NCBI GenBank assembly: GCA_016712865.1
Contig: JADJQH010000002.1
Span: 744,001-808,000 of the forward strand
Source of the DNA: Dokdonella sp.
GTDB taxonomy: Bacteria; Pseudomonadota; Gammaproteobacteria; Xanthomonadales; Rhodanobacteraceae
Reading direction: 5' to 3'
Length of the DNA stretch: 64,000 nucleotides
The notes beneath the pieces were generated by a model. It ran no database searches. It was given only the letters and a program-made list of their open reading frames with translations, and had not been told where the DNA came from. The translations under genes and the position numbers were made by a program. Of this stretch, positions 56,359-64,000 are shown in pieces (the first letter of the stretch is position 1; each line of letters begins with the position of its first letter).

Positions 56359-58305
56359 ATGCCCGCCGAATCACCACTGACCCGACACCGCATCGATGCC
56401 TGCTTCCTCGGGCCCTACGGCGAAAACAACAACCTGCTGGAAAAGCTTGTCGTCGAATTCCTGCGCGATCACGTGTACTGGCGGCGCAATTTCCATCCCG
56501 AGGATCCGCCGGCCATTTCCACCGAGGCCTCGCGCCATCCGGATTACCTGGCGTTCGAATCGCGCATGCGTCGCGAGCTGCACCAGCTGTCGGCATCGTT
56601 GAAGAAATCGGTGCCCTTCCACAGCCCACGCTACATGGGCCACATGGTGTCCGACCTGCTCATGCCCGGGCTGATCGCCCAGATCCTCACCCTGCCCTAC
56701 AACCCGAACAATGTCAGCGAAGACTCGGCGCCTGTCACCGTGGACATGGAGGTTCAGGTCGGCCTGCAACTCGCGCGCATGGTCGGCTATGTGCACGATC
56801 CGCTGCGCGCAGACTGTGCGTTTGGCCACCTCACTTCGGGCGGCACCCTGGCCAACTACCAGGCCTTGCGGGTGGCGCTCGCCTTGAAGGCGTTTCCGGT
56901 TGCCCTGCGCAGTGCCGGAGTTCCCGACCTCGACCTGCCGGAAGATGACTGGAGCGCATTCAACCTGCATCCGCACAAGGCGACGCAACTGCTCGATGAT
57001 TGGCTCACATGGCTGGCGGCGCAGCCGCTTCGCGAACGCAAGACCTGGCGACAGCGCGTACAGCAGGAGCGACTCGAATACCTGGGCATGCTCGAATTCT
57101 TCACCCGCCATGCGCAGTTGCGGGTTCCGCACGTGCTTGCGCCGGTCACTGCGCATTACTCCTGGAGCAAGGGCCTGAAACTGCTTGGCCTCGGCCGCAG
57201 CCAACTGCAACTGCTGCCCGAACAGGGCATGCGCCTGGATACCGACGCGCTGGAATCCACCCTCGAAAAATGCCGGCGCGAGCGCCAACCGGTGCTGATG
57301 TCGGTGGCCGTGCTGGGCACCACGGAATACGGAACCTTTGATCCAGTTGATGGCATCGTGGCAGCACGCGAACGCGCCGCTGCCCTGGGCCTTGGCCACA
57401 GTGTGCACGTGGATGCGGCGTGGGGCGGCTACCTTGCCACCGTGTTCCGCAACGAGGATGGCAGCTTGCGCAGCCGCGATGAAGTGGCCAGGGGATACCA
57501 CGCATTCCCCGCGCCGGAAGTGCACGCAGCCATCGCGGCGCTGGCCGACACCGATTCAATCACCATCGACCCGCACAAGCTCGGCTATCTGCCATTTGGT
57601 ACCGGCGCCTTCATCTGTCGAGACCACCGCGTCACGGCCTTGCTGTCGGAGGAAGCGGACTATGTTTTTGGCGGCGCTTCGGCCACGAGTTACCACGAAC
57701 GCTATCGCGGGCTGGGTCAATTCATTCCGGAAGGCTCGAAATCCGGTGCCAATGCCGCAGCGGTGTATGTCACCCACCGCGTGCTGCCACTGGATCACCT
57801 GCATTTCGGTCGGCTGACCCGGCAGACCCTCCTTGCCGCCGAGTCATTCCACGCAGGAGCCAATCGCTTTGCCGACAAAATGCACGGGCGCGTGAATGCC
57901 ATTGTCCCGTTCCAGCCGGACAGCAATCTCGTTTGCCTCGCCCTGAATCCCGCAGGCAACACCCGCGTTGCCAACGCCAATGCATTCGTGCACCGCCTGC
58001 ATGACGACATGCGCGCCGATCCGCGCCAGCCGCTGCAACTGAAGCAGTTCTTCGGCTCGATGACCACCTTGCGACCGGAGGCCCTGGGCGATACTGAAAT
58101 GCGCCGCATCCTTGGCCAGCTTGGCCTGGACGTGGCAACCCTCGATGGCGTCGGCAATGGCGATGACCGCCTGGTGATCCTGCGCCACACCCTGATGAAT
58201 CCGTATCTGATCGACCACGAAAATGGCATCAGCTACATCGATCTGTACTTCGACTATCTGGCCAGCCGGGTTCAACAATTGCTTGTCGCCCATGACGCGG
58301 CATGA
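56359..58305 (+). CDS. PLP-dependent group II decarboxylase (glutamate/aspartate/aromatic type)
   Basis: A 648-residue fold-type I decarboxylase. Markers are FHSPRYMGHMVSDLLMPGLI, GHLTSGGTLANYQAL, VHVDAAWGGYLAT and the cofactor lysine in ITIDPHKLGYLPFGTGAF. The later EGSKSGANAAAVYVTHRVLPL and the C-terminal LRHTLMNPYLID are typical of the long bacterial branch. The amino acid substrate cannot be read from motifs. ATG at 56359 begins the family region; the open frame upstream overlaps the promoter. Confidence 0.85.
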   Translation: MPAESPLTRHRIDACFLGPYGENNNLLEKLVVEFLRDHVYWRRNFHPEDPPAISTEASRHPDYLAFESRMRRELHQLSASLKKSVPFHSPRYMGHMVSDLLMPGLIAQILTLPYNPNNVSEDSAPVTVDMEVQVGLQLARMVGYVHDPLRADCAFGHLTSGGTLANYQALRVALALKAFPVALRSAGVPDLDLPEDDWSAFNLHPHKATQLLDDWLTWLAAQPLRERKTWRQRVQQERLEYLGMLEFFTRHAQLRVPHVLAPVTAHYSWSKGLKLLGLGRSQLQLLPEQGMRLDTDALESTLEKCRRERQPVLMSVAVLGTTEYGTFDPVDGIVAARERAAALGLGHSVHVDAAWGGYLATVFRNEDGSLRSRDEVARGYHAFPAPEVHAAIAALADTDSITIDPHKLGYLPFGTGAFICRDHRVTALLSEEADYVFGGASATSYHERYRGLGQFIPEGSKSGANAAAVYVTHRVLPLDHLHFGRLTRQTLLAAESFHAGANRFADKMHGRVNAIVPFQPDSNLVCLALNPAGNTRVANANAFVHRLHDDMRADPRQPLQLKQFFGSMTTLRPEALGDTEMRRILGQLGLDVATLDGVGNGDDRLVILRHTLMNPYLIDHENGISYIDLYFDYLASRVQQLLVAHDAA

Positions 58306-58715
58306 ACCTGATTGATCGCGCCTGAAGGCGTCTATCCCTGTTTCGGGGCTTGCCCCTGTTTCGGGGATCCCACAGGATCGCACGCTTCGGGTTCGCGCCT
58401 GAAGGCGCTCCTACAGGGCCGATCCGTTCGGCTTTTGTAGGAGGCCCTTCAGGGCCGATGGCGTTCATGGCCCGAGCGATGCAATGCAAGATCGCCCCTA
58501 TTTCGGGACTCCTACAAGGCCGATCCGTTCGGCTTTTGTAGGAGGCCCTTCAGGGCCGATGGCGTTCATGGGCCAAGCGAAGCGATGCAAGGTCGCGCCT
58601 GAAGGCGTTTATCCCTGTTTCGGGGCTTGCCCCTGTTTCGGGGCTCCTGCAAGAACCGGCCTTGCGGCTCGCGACCCGTCCACCCGCGCCTTGCGCTGAT
58701 GCGATGAAACCAACC
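58306..58715. repeat. Gene-free direct repeats (CGCCTGAAGGCG and GTAGGAGGCCCTTCAGGGCC types)
   Basis: Two copies of a ~75-base block (GGCCGATCCGTTCGGCTTTT through GGGCCGATGGCGTTCATGG) start near 58418 and 58520. Blocks with CCTGTTTCGGGGCTTGCCCC start near 58337 and 58613. GCGCCTGAAGGCG hairpins recur. No gene. Confidence 0.8.
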
Positions 58716-58970
58716 TCAGGAACACTGGCCGCAGCAGGTGTTGCCGCCCTGGATGTGAACCGGGACGCCGGCGTCCTTCAACTCGACCGGGCCACACTGG
58801 GCCTGGACCAGTGCCGCGCGCGCCTGGGCTACGCTGATGTCACCGTCAATCAGCACGTTTTGTCCGGCGAACTCGGCACGCACGATCGCCTCGGGATCGT
58901 ACTGGTGGACCGCATCGACGATGTCGGCAACCATGGCGCGGGTAATGGGATGCGTGGTTGTAAACAGCAT
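58716..58970 (-). CDS. Small HMA-like protein with C-terminal CCGQC
   Basis: An 84-residue protein. ARVADIVDAVHQYDP-type helices and ENVLIDGDISVAQARAALVQAQ-like strands resemble the ferredoxin-like heavy-metal-associated fold, but the N-terminal CxxC is absent. Cysteines instead cluster at the very end (GGNTCCGQCS), so metal binding would be there. It is preceded by a perfect TTGAC-N4-GTCAA palindrome. Assignment to the HMA fold is tentative. Confidence 0.65.
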   Translation of the reverse strand: MLFTTTHPITRAMVADIVDAVHQYDPEAIVRAEFAGQNVLIDGDISVAQARAALVQAQCGPVELKDAGVPVHIQGGNTCCGQCS

Positions 58971-59695
58971 GGCGTGGTTTCCTCAGTCGTGAAGGGCATG
59001 GAAAGCGTCAGGCTGACGCGATGTCCCTGCATCTTCTCCTTCCGGCGCACGGCAGGCATTGACCGCGGTCAAATTCGGTGCCTCCGCTGCACGATGGGGC
59101 AACGCGAATCGTCTCGCTCACCCTGAGTCAGTCGAAGGATGCGTGTGAATTGCCCGGATTCCGTTCATGGTTCGACAGGCTCACCACGAACGGCTCAAGA
59201 GGCGTACATGGTTCGACAGGCCTGTCCTGAGCACAGTCGACAGGCTCACCACGAACGGCTCGAGATGCGTTCACGGTTCCCTTCGACAAGCCTGTCCTGA
59301 GCAGAGTCGAAGGGCTCAAGACAGGCTCTGGTTCACCACGAACGGCTCGAGATGCGTTCATGGTTCGACAGGCTCACCACGAACGGAATTGTGGGTTCAC
59401 CACGAACGGTAGCCGCTTGATCAACATTGCCCAAAAACCGTTCGTGGTGAGGAGGAGACGTCGAGACCGAAGGTCGAGCGCCGACGTCTCGAACCACGCG
59501 TCAACTCGCTCTGTCGACCATCAAGGCAGCGCGGATCAAGTCCTGCTTGTCCGGAGCCCACCTGCAAATGAGCGCATGGTGCCTTCGTTCCGTTCATGGT
59601 TCCCTTCGACAAGCCTGTCCTGAGCAGAGTCGAAGGGCTCAGGACAGGCTCTGGCTCACCACGAACGGAGCTTGGGAGCTCCCCTCGAACGGAAA
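58971..59695. repeat. Gene-free region dominated by TTCGACAGGCTCACCACGAA repeats
   Basis: At least six copies, in both orientations, of GTTCGACAGGCTCACCACGA and its variant with CCTTCGACAAGCCTGTCCTG lie between about 59160 and 59690. These are a widespread intergenic repeat type. The only other signal is the FNR-like box at 59059. Confidence 0.85.
59059..59072 (-). promoter_or_regulatory. Anr/FNR-like palindrome upstream of the HMA-like gene
   Basis: TTGACCGCGGTCAA is a perfect 14-base palindrome of the TTGAY-N4-RTCAA type, 89 bases upstream of the start at 58970. The matching -10 is weak. Confidence 0.55.
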
Positions 59696-61690
59696 CTACG
59701 ATTTCAGCGTTGCCTTCAGTTGTCGCAGCGCCATGCCCGCGAGTAGAAGTCCAAGCAGCATGAGCAGAGTCGGATGCAGGGCGGGAATGGATACCGCAAC
59801 GGCACCGCGACAGGCGGTGAATTCCGGTGCGGGTGCGGGTCCCGGCCAAGCGGCGATCAGCGCCTGGGCATCGGCGCAATCCACGCGACCGTCGCCATTG
59901 AAGTCACCTGCCCGGCACTGCTCGGCATTGGCCGTGTTGTTGAGGCACACGCGGAAGCTGGCGACATCATCCTCATCCAGTACGCCATTGCCGTTGAAAT
60001 CCCCACGCACGAAGCTGCCCAGTGCAATCGAGGCACTGGCCATGGTGATCGGCGCGGCGCGACCGCTCTGCTCCCACAGATCGTGCAGGGTGTCGCCCCA
60101 GTGGTTGGTCTGGTTGCCGTCACGCAGGGCCTCGATGTAGTGGCGGGTCACGGTCTGGTACAAGACCCGCACTTCCGCGGTGGCTGCCGCTTGCGGAATC
60201 CAGAATTGGCTGTCGTCCCAGTACTCGCCATCCGCGTAGCTGTGCGCCACGGCCGGCGCGCCGGCCGCGGCAAATGCCGCGTTGTTGAACCCGCGCGGTG
60301 GAATGCGTGAATCCTTGACGATGGTGTCGGCCAATGCCATGTGCGTGGTGCGTCCGGCTTCATTGCCGGTGGCCGCTGCCGCCGCTGCGGACAAGCCCAC
60401 CGCCATTTCATAGACGGTCGTTGATTCCTCGTCGAGATGCGCGCTGCCCGCATCGTAGTGACCGTATTCGCGCAACAGGTTGCCGCCGGAATCCAGCAGG
60501 CGCACTTCGACCCAGGCGCGCCGACCTTCGATGTGGCCGGTGGGCAGCTTGTGGCCGCTCTCGTTGATGACGCGCGTGCGCAGCACGCCGCCGGCATCCT
60601 GTTGCAGTTCCAGCGAAGCGGCGCGCGCGAGCATGTCGTTGGCCGCAGCCATGCCTACTGCCAGCGCGTCCTGATCGATGGCCGGATCATCGGCGTAGTA
60701 GCGACCGATGATGTCGAGCACCCAGGACGAGGCACCGGCGAAATCATGGCTGCGCAGGTCTTCGCGCTCCGGACCGAAGCGACAGGCAAGCCCGGCACGC
60801 ACCGGCATGTGGCAATCCTGGCAGGAGGAAACAATGCCTGCGCCTTCACCACCAAAACGTCCGCCCATGTCCACGCCGCCATCGGCAAACGATGACAGCT
60901 TCCATTCGGTGTAGGTGCGTTCCAGCGGGAAGTGGGTTGCCAGGTCTTCATTCTCGACCGGCGTATCCAGTGCGTTGTAGGCGTAGCTGCCGTCTTCCTG
61001 ACGCGACACGGCGACATTGCCCACATCATGGCAGGTGCCGCACAGCGAGGCGCTGCGGTGGTAGGGCGACACCAGCAATTCATGCGAAGGCGCGGCATCG
61101 GTGCGCGGGCCGCGGCGCACACCGTCCGGATCAAGCACGAACATGGCGTTGCCGGTATGCGCGGGAATCGACTCCAGCGCACCCAGCACTTCGAGGTCGC
61201 GCGGCGGGCTCACCCCGGCCTGATAATCGGGATTGACCATGGCATGGCAGAAATGACAATCCACGCCATCCTCGTCGCGCGCATTCAAGGTGCTGCCGTC
61301 GGCAACCAGGGCATTGCCGCTGACCACCGCATTGGGCACATGGCAGCGCAGGCAGAAGTAGCCGACGTTGGCGACATCCTGGTTGGCGGTGGCAAGCTGG
61401 GCGAAAAACAGCGGATCACGCCCGGCATTCGCCATCAGGCTGCCCTTCCAGCTGGCAAAGGGTTCCGCAGTGGTTTCGGTACCGGAGTGGCAACCCGAAC
61501 ACACCTGCGGCGACTGGAATGAAGCCGGGTTGGCATCGCCGACCTGGGTGCCGGACACGTGGAAATCGCGCAGGGTGGCCGGTACCGGATCGGCAAGGAC
61601 CACCGCTGCGTGCAGCAACATCAGCAGCATGCCGATACCGGCGGCAGGGCCGAACCGACGCGACGACGCCCACCCATCCGCAGCACGCAT
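59696..61690 (-). CDS. Exported pentaheme cytochrome c with dockerin-like repeats and IPTL-like C-terminus
   Basis: A 664-residue exported protein; signal about 1-34 (GIGMLLMLLHAAVVLADP). ATG at 61690 has GGGAG six bases upstream. Five CxxCH haem sites: CSGCH 64, CLRCH 113, CHFCH 145, CGTCH 217 and CQDCH 290. The middle part (HKLPTGHIEGRRAWVEVRLLD) resembles cytochrome c554-type proteins. Near the C-terminus are two EF-hand/dockerin-like repeats (GDFNGNGVLDEDD, GDFNGDGRVDCAD), then SIPALHPTLLMLLGLLLAGMA with basic residues, like an IPTL-CTERM sorting signal. It probably moves electrons outside the inner membrane with the reductase encoded upstream. Confidence 0.85.
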   Translation of the reverse strand: MRAADGWASSRRFGPAAGIGMLLMLLHAAVVLADPVPATLRDFHVSGTQVGDANPASFQSPQVCSGCHSGTETTAEPFASWKGSLMANAGRDPLFFAQLATANQDVANVGYFCLRCHVPNAVVSGNALVADGSTLNARDEDGVDCHFCHAMVNPDYQAGVSPPRDLEVLGALESIPAHTGNAMFVLDPDGVRRGPRTDAAPSHELLVSPYHRSASLCGTCHDVGNVAVSRQEDGSYAYNALDTPVENEDLATHFPLERTYTEWKLSSFADGGVDMGGRFGGEGAGIVSSCQDCHMPVRAGLACRFGPEREDLRSHDFAGASSWVLDIIGRYYADDPAIDQDALAVGMAAANDMLARAASLELQQDAGGVLRTRVINESGHKLPTGHIEGRRAWVEVRLLDSGGNLLREYGHYDAGSAHLDEESTTVYEMAVGLSAAAAAATGNEAGRTTHMALADTIVKDSRIPPRGFNNAAFAAAGAPAVAHSYADGEYWDDSQFWIPQAAATAEVRVLYQTVTRHYIEALRDGNQTNHWGDTLHDLWEQSGRAAPITMASASIALGSFVRGDFNGNGVLDEDDVASFRVCLNNTANAEQCRAGDFNGDGRVDCADAQALIAAWPGPAPAPEFTACRGAVAVSIPALHPTLLMLLGLLLAGMALRQLKATLKS

Positions 61691-61717
61691 GACCCACTCC
61701 CTGACCGGCATTCGCGC

Positions 61718-61760
61718 GATCATGCGCAGCGCCGTGCGCGCCTGCCTTGACCTCCGTCAA
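61718..61760 (-). promoter_or_regulatory. Anr/FNR-like box and -10 of the pentaheme cytochrome gene
   Basis: On the minus strand TTGACGGAGGTCAA (61747-61760) is a perfect TTGAC-N4-GTCAA palindrome. CATGAT (61718-61723) is a fair -10 and puts the box centre about 42 bases from the start of transcription, class II spacing for FNR/Anr. Translation starts at 61690. Confidence 0.6.
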
Positions 61761-61817
61761 GCCGGCGCTCTGGAAAGCGATGTTCCGCGACGATCTGCCG
61801 CGATGGCTGGACAAAGG

Positions 61818-63752
61818 TCAGTCGGAGGCGCGTCCACTGTCGGTGGCTTCGCCGGGTCGTGCCGGATTGAAGGCATCGGAATAGCAAGCCTCTTCGGCCA
61901 GTCCACGCGCAAGGAAGTCAGGCACGGCACTTTCGACCATCTTCACCGAGCCACACACGTAGGCCTCGTAGCCGCGCAGGTCGGCGTGGTCCTCCAGCAT
62001 CACCTGGTGCACCAGGCCGGTGCGGCCATGCCAGACCTCGGCAGCATCCGGATCGGACAACACCGGCACGATTCGGAAATTCGGGTGTTCGCGCGCCCAG
62101 CCCTCGGCGAGATCGAGCATGTACAGGTCATCGACATTGCTCACGCCCCAGTACAGTTGCATGGGTCGTTGCACACCGCGGTGGAATGCGTCTTCAAGGA
62201 TGCTCTTGATCGGCGCAAAGCCGGTGGCACCGGCCACCATCAGCATCGGTCGCGTGCCGGCATGCAGGGTGAAGCGCCCCAGCGGCCCTTCGAAATCGAG
62301 CGTGTCGCCCACCTGCATGCGCTCGAACACGTGCGTGGTGAAACGCCCGCCGGGAATCAGGCGCACGTGCAGTTCGATGAACTCGTTCTCATGCGGCGGG
62401 TTGGCGAAGGAGAACGCACGCCGCTCGCCATCATCGAGGATGATGTTGATGTACTGGCCGGCGACAAAACTGATGCGTTGGCCACCAGGCAAGGACAGCA
62501 TGACCCGCATCACCGTGTCGCTCAGCCGCTCCATGCGCTCGACGCGGCCGCTGTAGCGGATGACCGACGCCGCAGCCGCACGCAGGGACTCGATCGGCAC
62601 CTCGAACTCCACGTCCTCCAGTGCCACCGCACAGCACATCAGGGCCTTGCCTTCCGCGCGCATCTGCTCGGTCAGGGTATTGGGCTGGAATGCACCCTGG
62701 TCGATGCGCCCGTTGAGGATGGTGCACACGCAGACACCGCAACCGCCGTTGCGGCACTCGAAAGGCAGGGTCAGGCCGGCGCGCAGGCCGGCCTCCAGCA
62801 GGGTCTCGCCCTCGCGCGCGTTGACATGCTCGGGACCGGGATGCGCGGTCAACTGGTAGATGCTCTGCGCACCCGGCTTGCGCTTGCCTCGGGCAAGCCA
62901 GGGAACCAGCACCAGCAGCGCGGTGCCGATCACGACCAGGGCCCAGACCGCGGCCAGCGACCAGGCCTTGAGCAATGGATAGACCGGCAGGAAGAACCAG
63001 TCCAGTGCCACCGTCACCACCTCGCTGGCGAGATCGGCCGCTCCGCCGTGACTGTGCACCGGCACCAGCAGCGCCATCGCCAGCAGCATGGCCATGAGGC
63101 CGACGCGGATCGCCTTTGGTGGATTGGTGCTGGCCTTGGGCACGCGCTGCACATGCACCCACATCAGCAACAGCAGCAACAAGGGCACGCCGATGTGAAT
63201 GAAGGCGAGCAGCGAAAACAGGCGATCGTTGACGCTGGATGGATCGATGAAATTGCGGATCAGCGCGCCACCGAATCCGGGCAGCCAGTCCATCCATTCA
63301 AAACTCGAAACCACGACGTACTGCGCCAGCTTGTCCCACGGCAGCATGTAGCCGTTGATGCCGGAAATGTAGACCAGCCAGATCAAGCCGACGCCAGTCA
63401 GCCACGAAAAGGTGCGGAAGCCGTGCATGCGATCGAAGGCGAAGTAGCGCAGCATGTGCAGCAGCATCAACACCACCATCGCATCCGAGGCGTAGCGGTG
63501 AACGCTGCGCAGGATGCCGCCGAAGTACCACTGGTTCTCGGTCAGCGCCTGCACCGAGCTGTAGGCGCCGCTGACACTGGTGTCAAAGAACGCATACAGG
63601 TACAGGCCGCTGCCGGCGACGATCCAGAACAGGAAAAAGGTGATCGAACCCAGGTGGTAGAACGGATTCAGGCGATCTCCAAAGGCGCGGTTGAAGAGGG
63701 CTTCGACCAGCATGAACAGTCGGCGCAGCGCGCCCTGCAGTGCAGCGATCAT
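61818..63752 (-). CDS. Cytochrome b - [2Fe-2S] ferredoxin - flavin reductase fusion
   Basis: A 644-residue three-part redox protein. Residues 1-215 are cytochrome b6-like with two pairs of haem ligands, each 14 residues apart: His85/His99 and His186/His200. More membrane helices reach about 287. Residues about 300-395 are a plant-type [2Fe-2S] domain (Cys333, 338, 341 and about 373). From about 400 is a ferredoxin-NADP-reductase-like module: RAFSFAN for FAD, VAGATGFAPIKSIL for NAD(P) and a YVCGS end. GGAGGGG precedes the ATG. The start overlaps the oxidase-like gene (ATGA). It could couple NAD(P)H oxidation to membrane haems; direction is not known. Confidence 0.88.
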   Translation of the reverse strand: MIAALQGALRRLFMLVEALFNRAFGDRLNPFYHLGSITFFLFWIVAGSGLYLYAFFDTSVSGAYSSVQALTENQWYFGGILRSVHRYASDAMVVLMLLHMLRYFAFDRMHGFRTFSWLTGVGLIWLVYISGINGYMLPWDKLAQYVVVSSFEWMDWLPGFGGALIRNFIDPSSVNDRLFSLLAFIHIGVPLLLLLLMWVHVQRVPKASTNPPKAIRVGLMAMLLAMALLVPVHSHGGAADLASEVVTVALDWFFLPVYPLLKAWSLAAVWALVVIGTALLVLVPWLARGKRKPGAQSIYQLTAHPGPEHVNAREGETLLEAGLRAGLTLPFECRNGGCGVCVCTILNGRIDQGAFQPNTLTEQMRAEGKALMCCAVALEDVEFEVPIESLRAAAASVIRYSGRVERMERLSDTVMRVMLSLPGGQRISFVAGQYINIILDDGERRAFSFANPPHENEFIELHVRLIPGGRFTTHVFERMQVGDTLDFEGPLGRFTLHAGTRPMLMVAGATGFAPIKSILEDAFHRGVQRPMQLYWGVSNVDDLYMLDLAEGWAREHPNFRIVPVLSDPDAAEVWHGRTGLVHQVMLEDHADLRGYEAYVCGSVKMVESAVPDFLARGLAEEACYSDAFNPARPGEATDSGRASD

Positions 63753-64000
63753 GATTGCCCCTCCTTCGCCACGGATTGCGGCGCACGCAACGCCTTCCAG
63801 ACAACAATCACGAACAGCAAGCCTCCGATGATGGCGATCAATCCGCCCATGCCCATCAACCCCATGCCGGCGATTTCCGCCTTGCTGCGCAAGATCTGTT
63901 CGGCGCCGGCAACCTTGCGCTGCACGCCATAACCACCGGACCACACCAGGCCGATGATGTGCATGAGCTGGCCCGCCCCATACAGGCTGGGTTGCCAGCG
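63749..64000 (-). CDS. Haem-copper-oxidase-like subunit I, C-terminal part (runs off right edge)
   Basis: 84 codons, open to the window end. LYGAGQLMHIIGLVWSGGYG followed by VQRKVAGAEQ and a last membrane helix (MGGLIAIIGGLLFVIVVW) resemble the end of a cytochrome-oxidase subunit I-like protein. With so short a piece the family is tentative. The stop overlaps the start of the cytochrome b fusion gene, so the two are translated together. Confidence 0.6.
   Translation of the reverse strand, partial: RWQPSLYGAGQLMHIIGLVWSGGYGVQRKVAGAEQILRSKAEIAGMGLMGMGGLIAIIGGLLFVIVVWKALRAPQSVAKEGQS

Overview
The window is GC-rich chromosomal DNA from a gammaproteobacterium, most likely of the order Lysobacterales/Xanthomonadales. 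This rests on the metX-metB pair, the rsmI/lpoA/yraN/dolP-type block, the ribH-nusB-thiL-pgpA operon, DUF6090 and DUF2975/XRE genes, and secreted proteins ending in a short FADGFE-like motif. The order is an inference; no rRNA or tRNA gene was seen.

Left part (1-22 kb) is mostly housekeeping. A partial metB and metX are read leftwards behind a promoter and a clear SAM-I riboswitch. Then come apt, a DMT transporter and a DUF2007 gene, and rightwards DUF3253, glnS, a nucleoside deaminase, rlmM and a large secreted nuclease. The rsmI / lpoA-yraN-dolP / FAD-oxidase block follows, then the leftward operon ribH-nusB-thiL-pgpA, interrupted by a nine-copy 54-bp minisatellite, and metK. With ahcY at 36.4 kb behind an SAH riboswitch, the window carries much of the methionine/SAM cycle, with two different riboswitch classes sensing SAM and SAH.

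Middle part (22.5-36 kb) has an XRE/DUF2975 regulator pair, a run of secreted proteins (beta-propeller, beta-helix, fibronectin-like; several with the FADGFE-like motif) and an OsmC / FMN-reductase / pirin operon whose reductase carries an in-frame stop.

The accessory zone (37.8-51.5 kb) is full of repeats and damaged genes: a ParD-like antitoxin with a broken nucleotidyltransferase-type partner, an IS5-family element that split an ERCC4-type nuclease gene at a CTAG target, an interrupted TolB/TPR protein, duplicated DUF6090 genes (one decayed) around a nucleotidyltransferase-like gene, and a frameshifted propeller-GGDEF sensor. Three small palindromic elements have ends matching the IS5-type element and look like its non-autonomous derivatives.

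The right part (51.5-64 kb) resembles a stress/low-oxygen island: a P-type cation ATPase coupled to a beta-CASP metallo-beta-lactamase protein, a cold-shock/DUF1294 fusion, a PLP decarboxylase, an HMA-like small protein, a pentaheme cytochrome with dockerin-like repeats and an IPTL-like C-terminus, a cytochrome b - [2Fe-2S] - flavin reductase fusion, and the end of a haem-copper-oxidase-like subunit. TTGAC-N4-GTCAA (Anr/FNR-like) palindromes precede three of these genes, two with a plausible -10 at the expected distance.

Several genes differ from intact frames by a single base, including three with four C where three are expected. Real decay and sequencing error cannot be told apart from the sequence alone.
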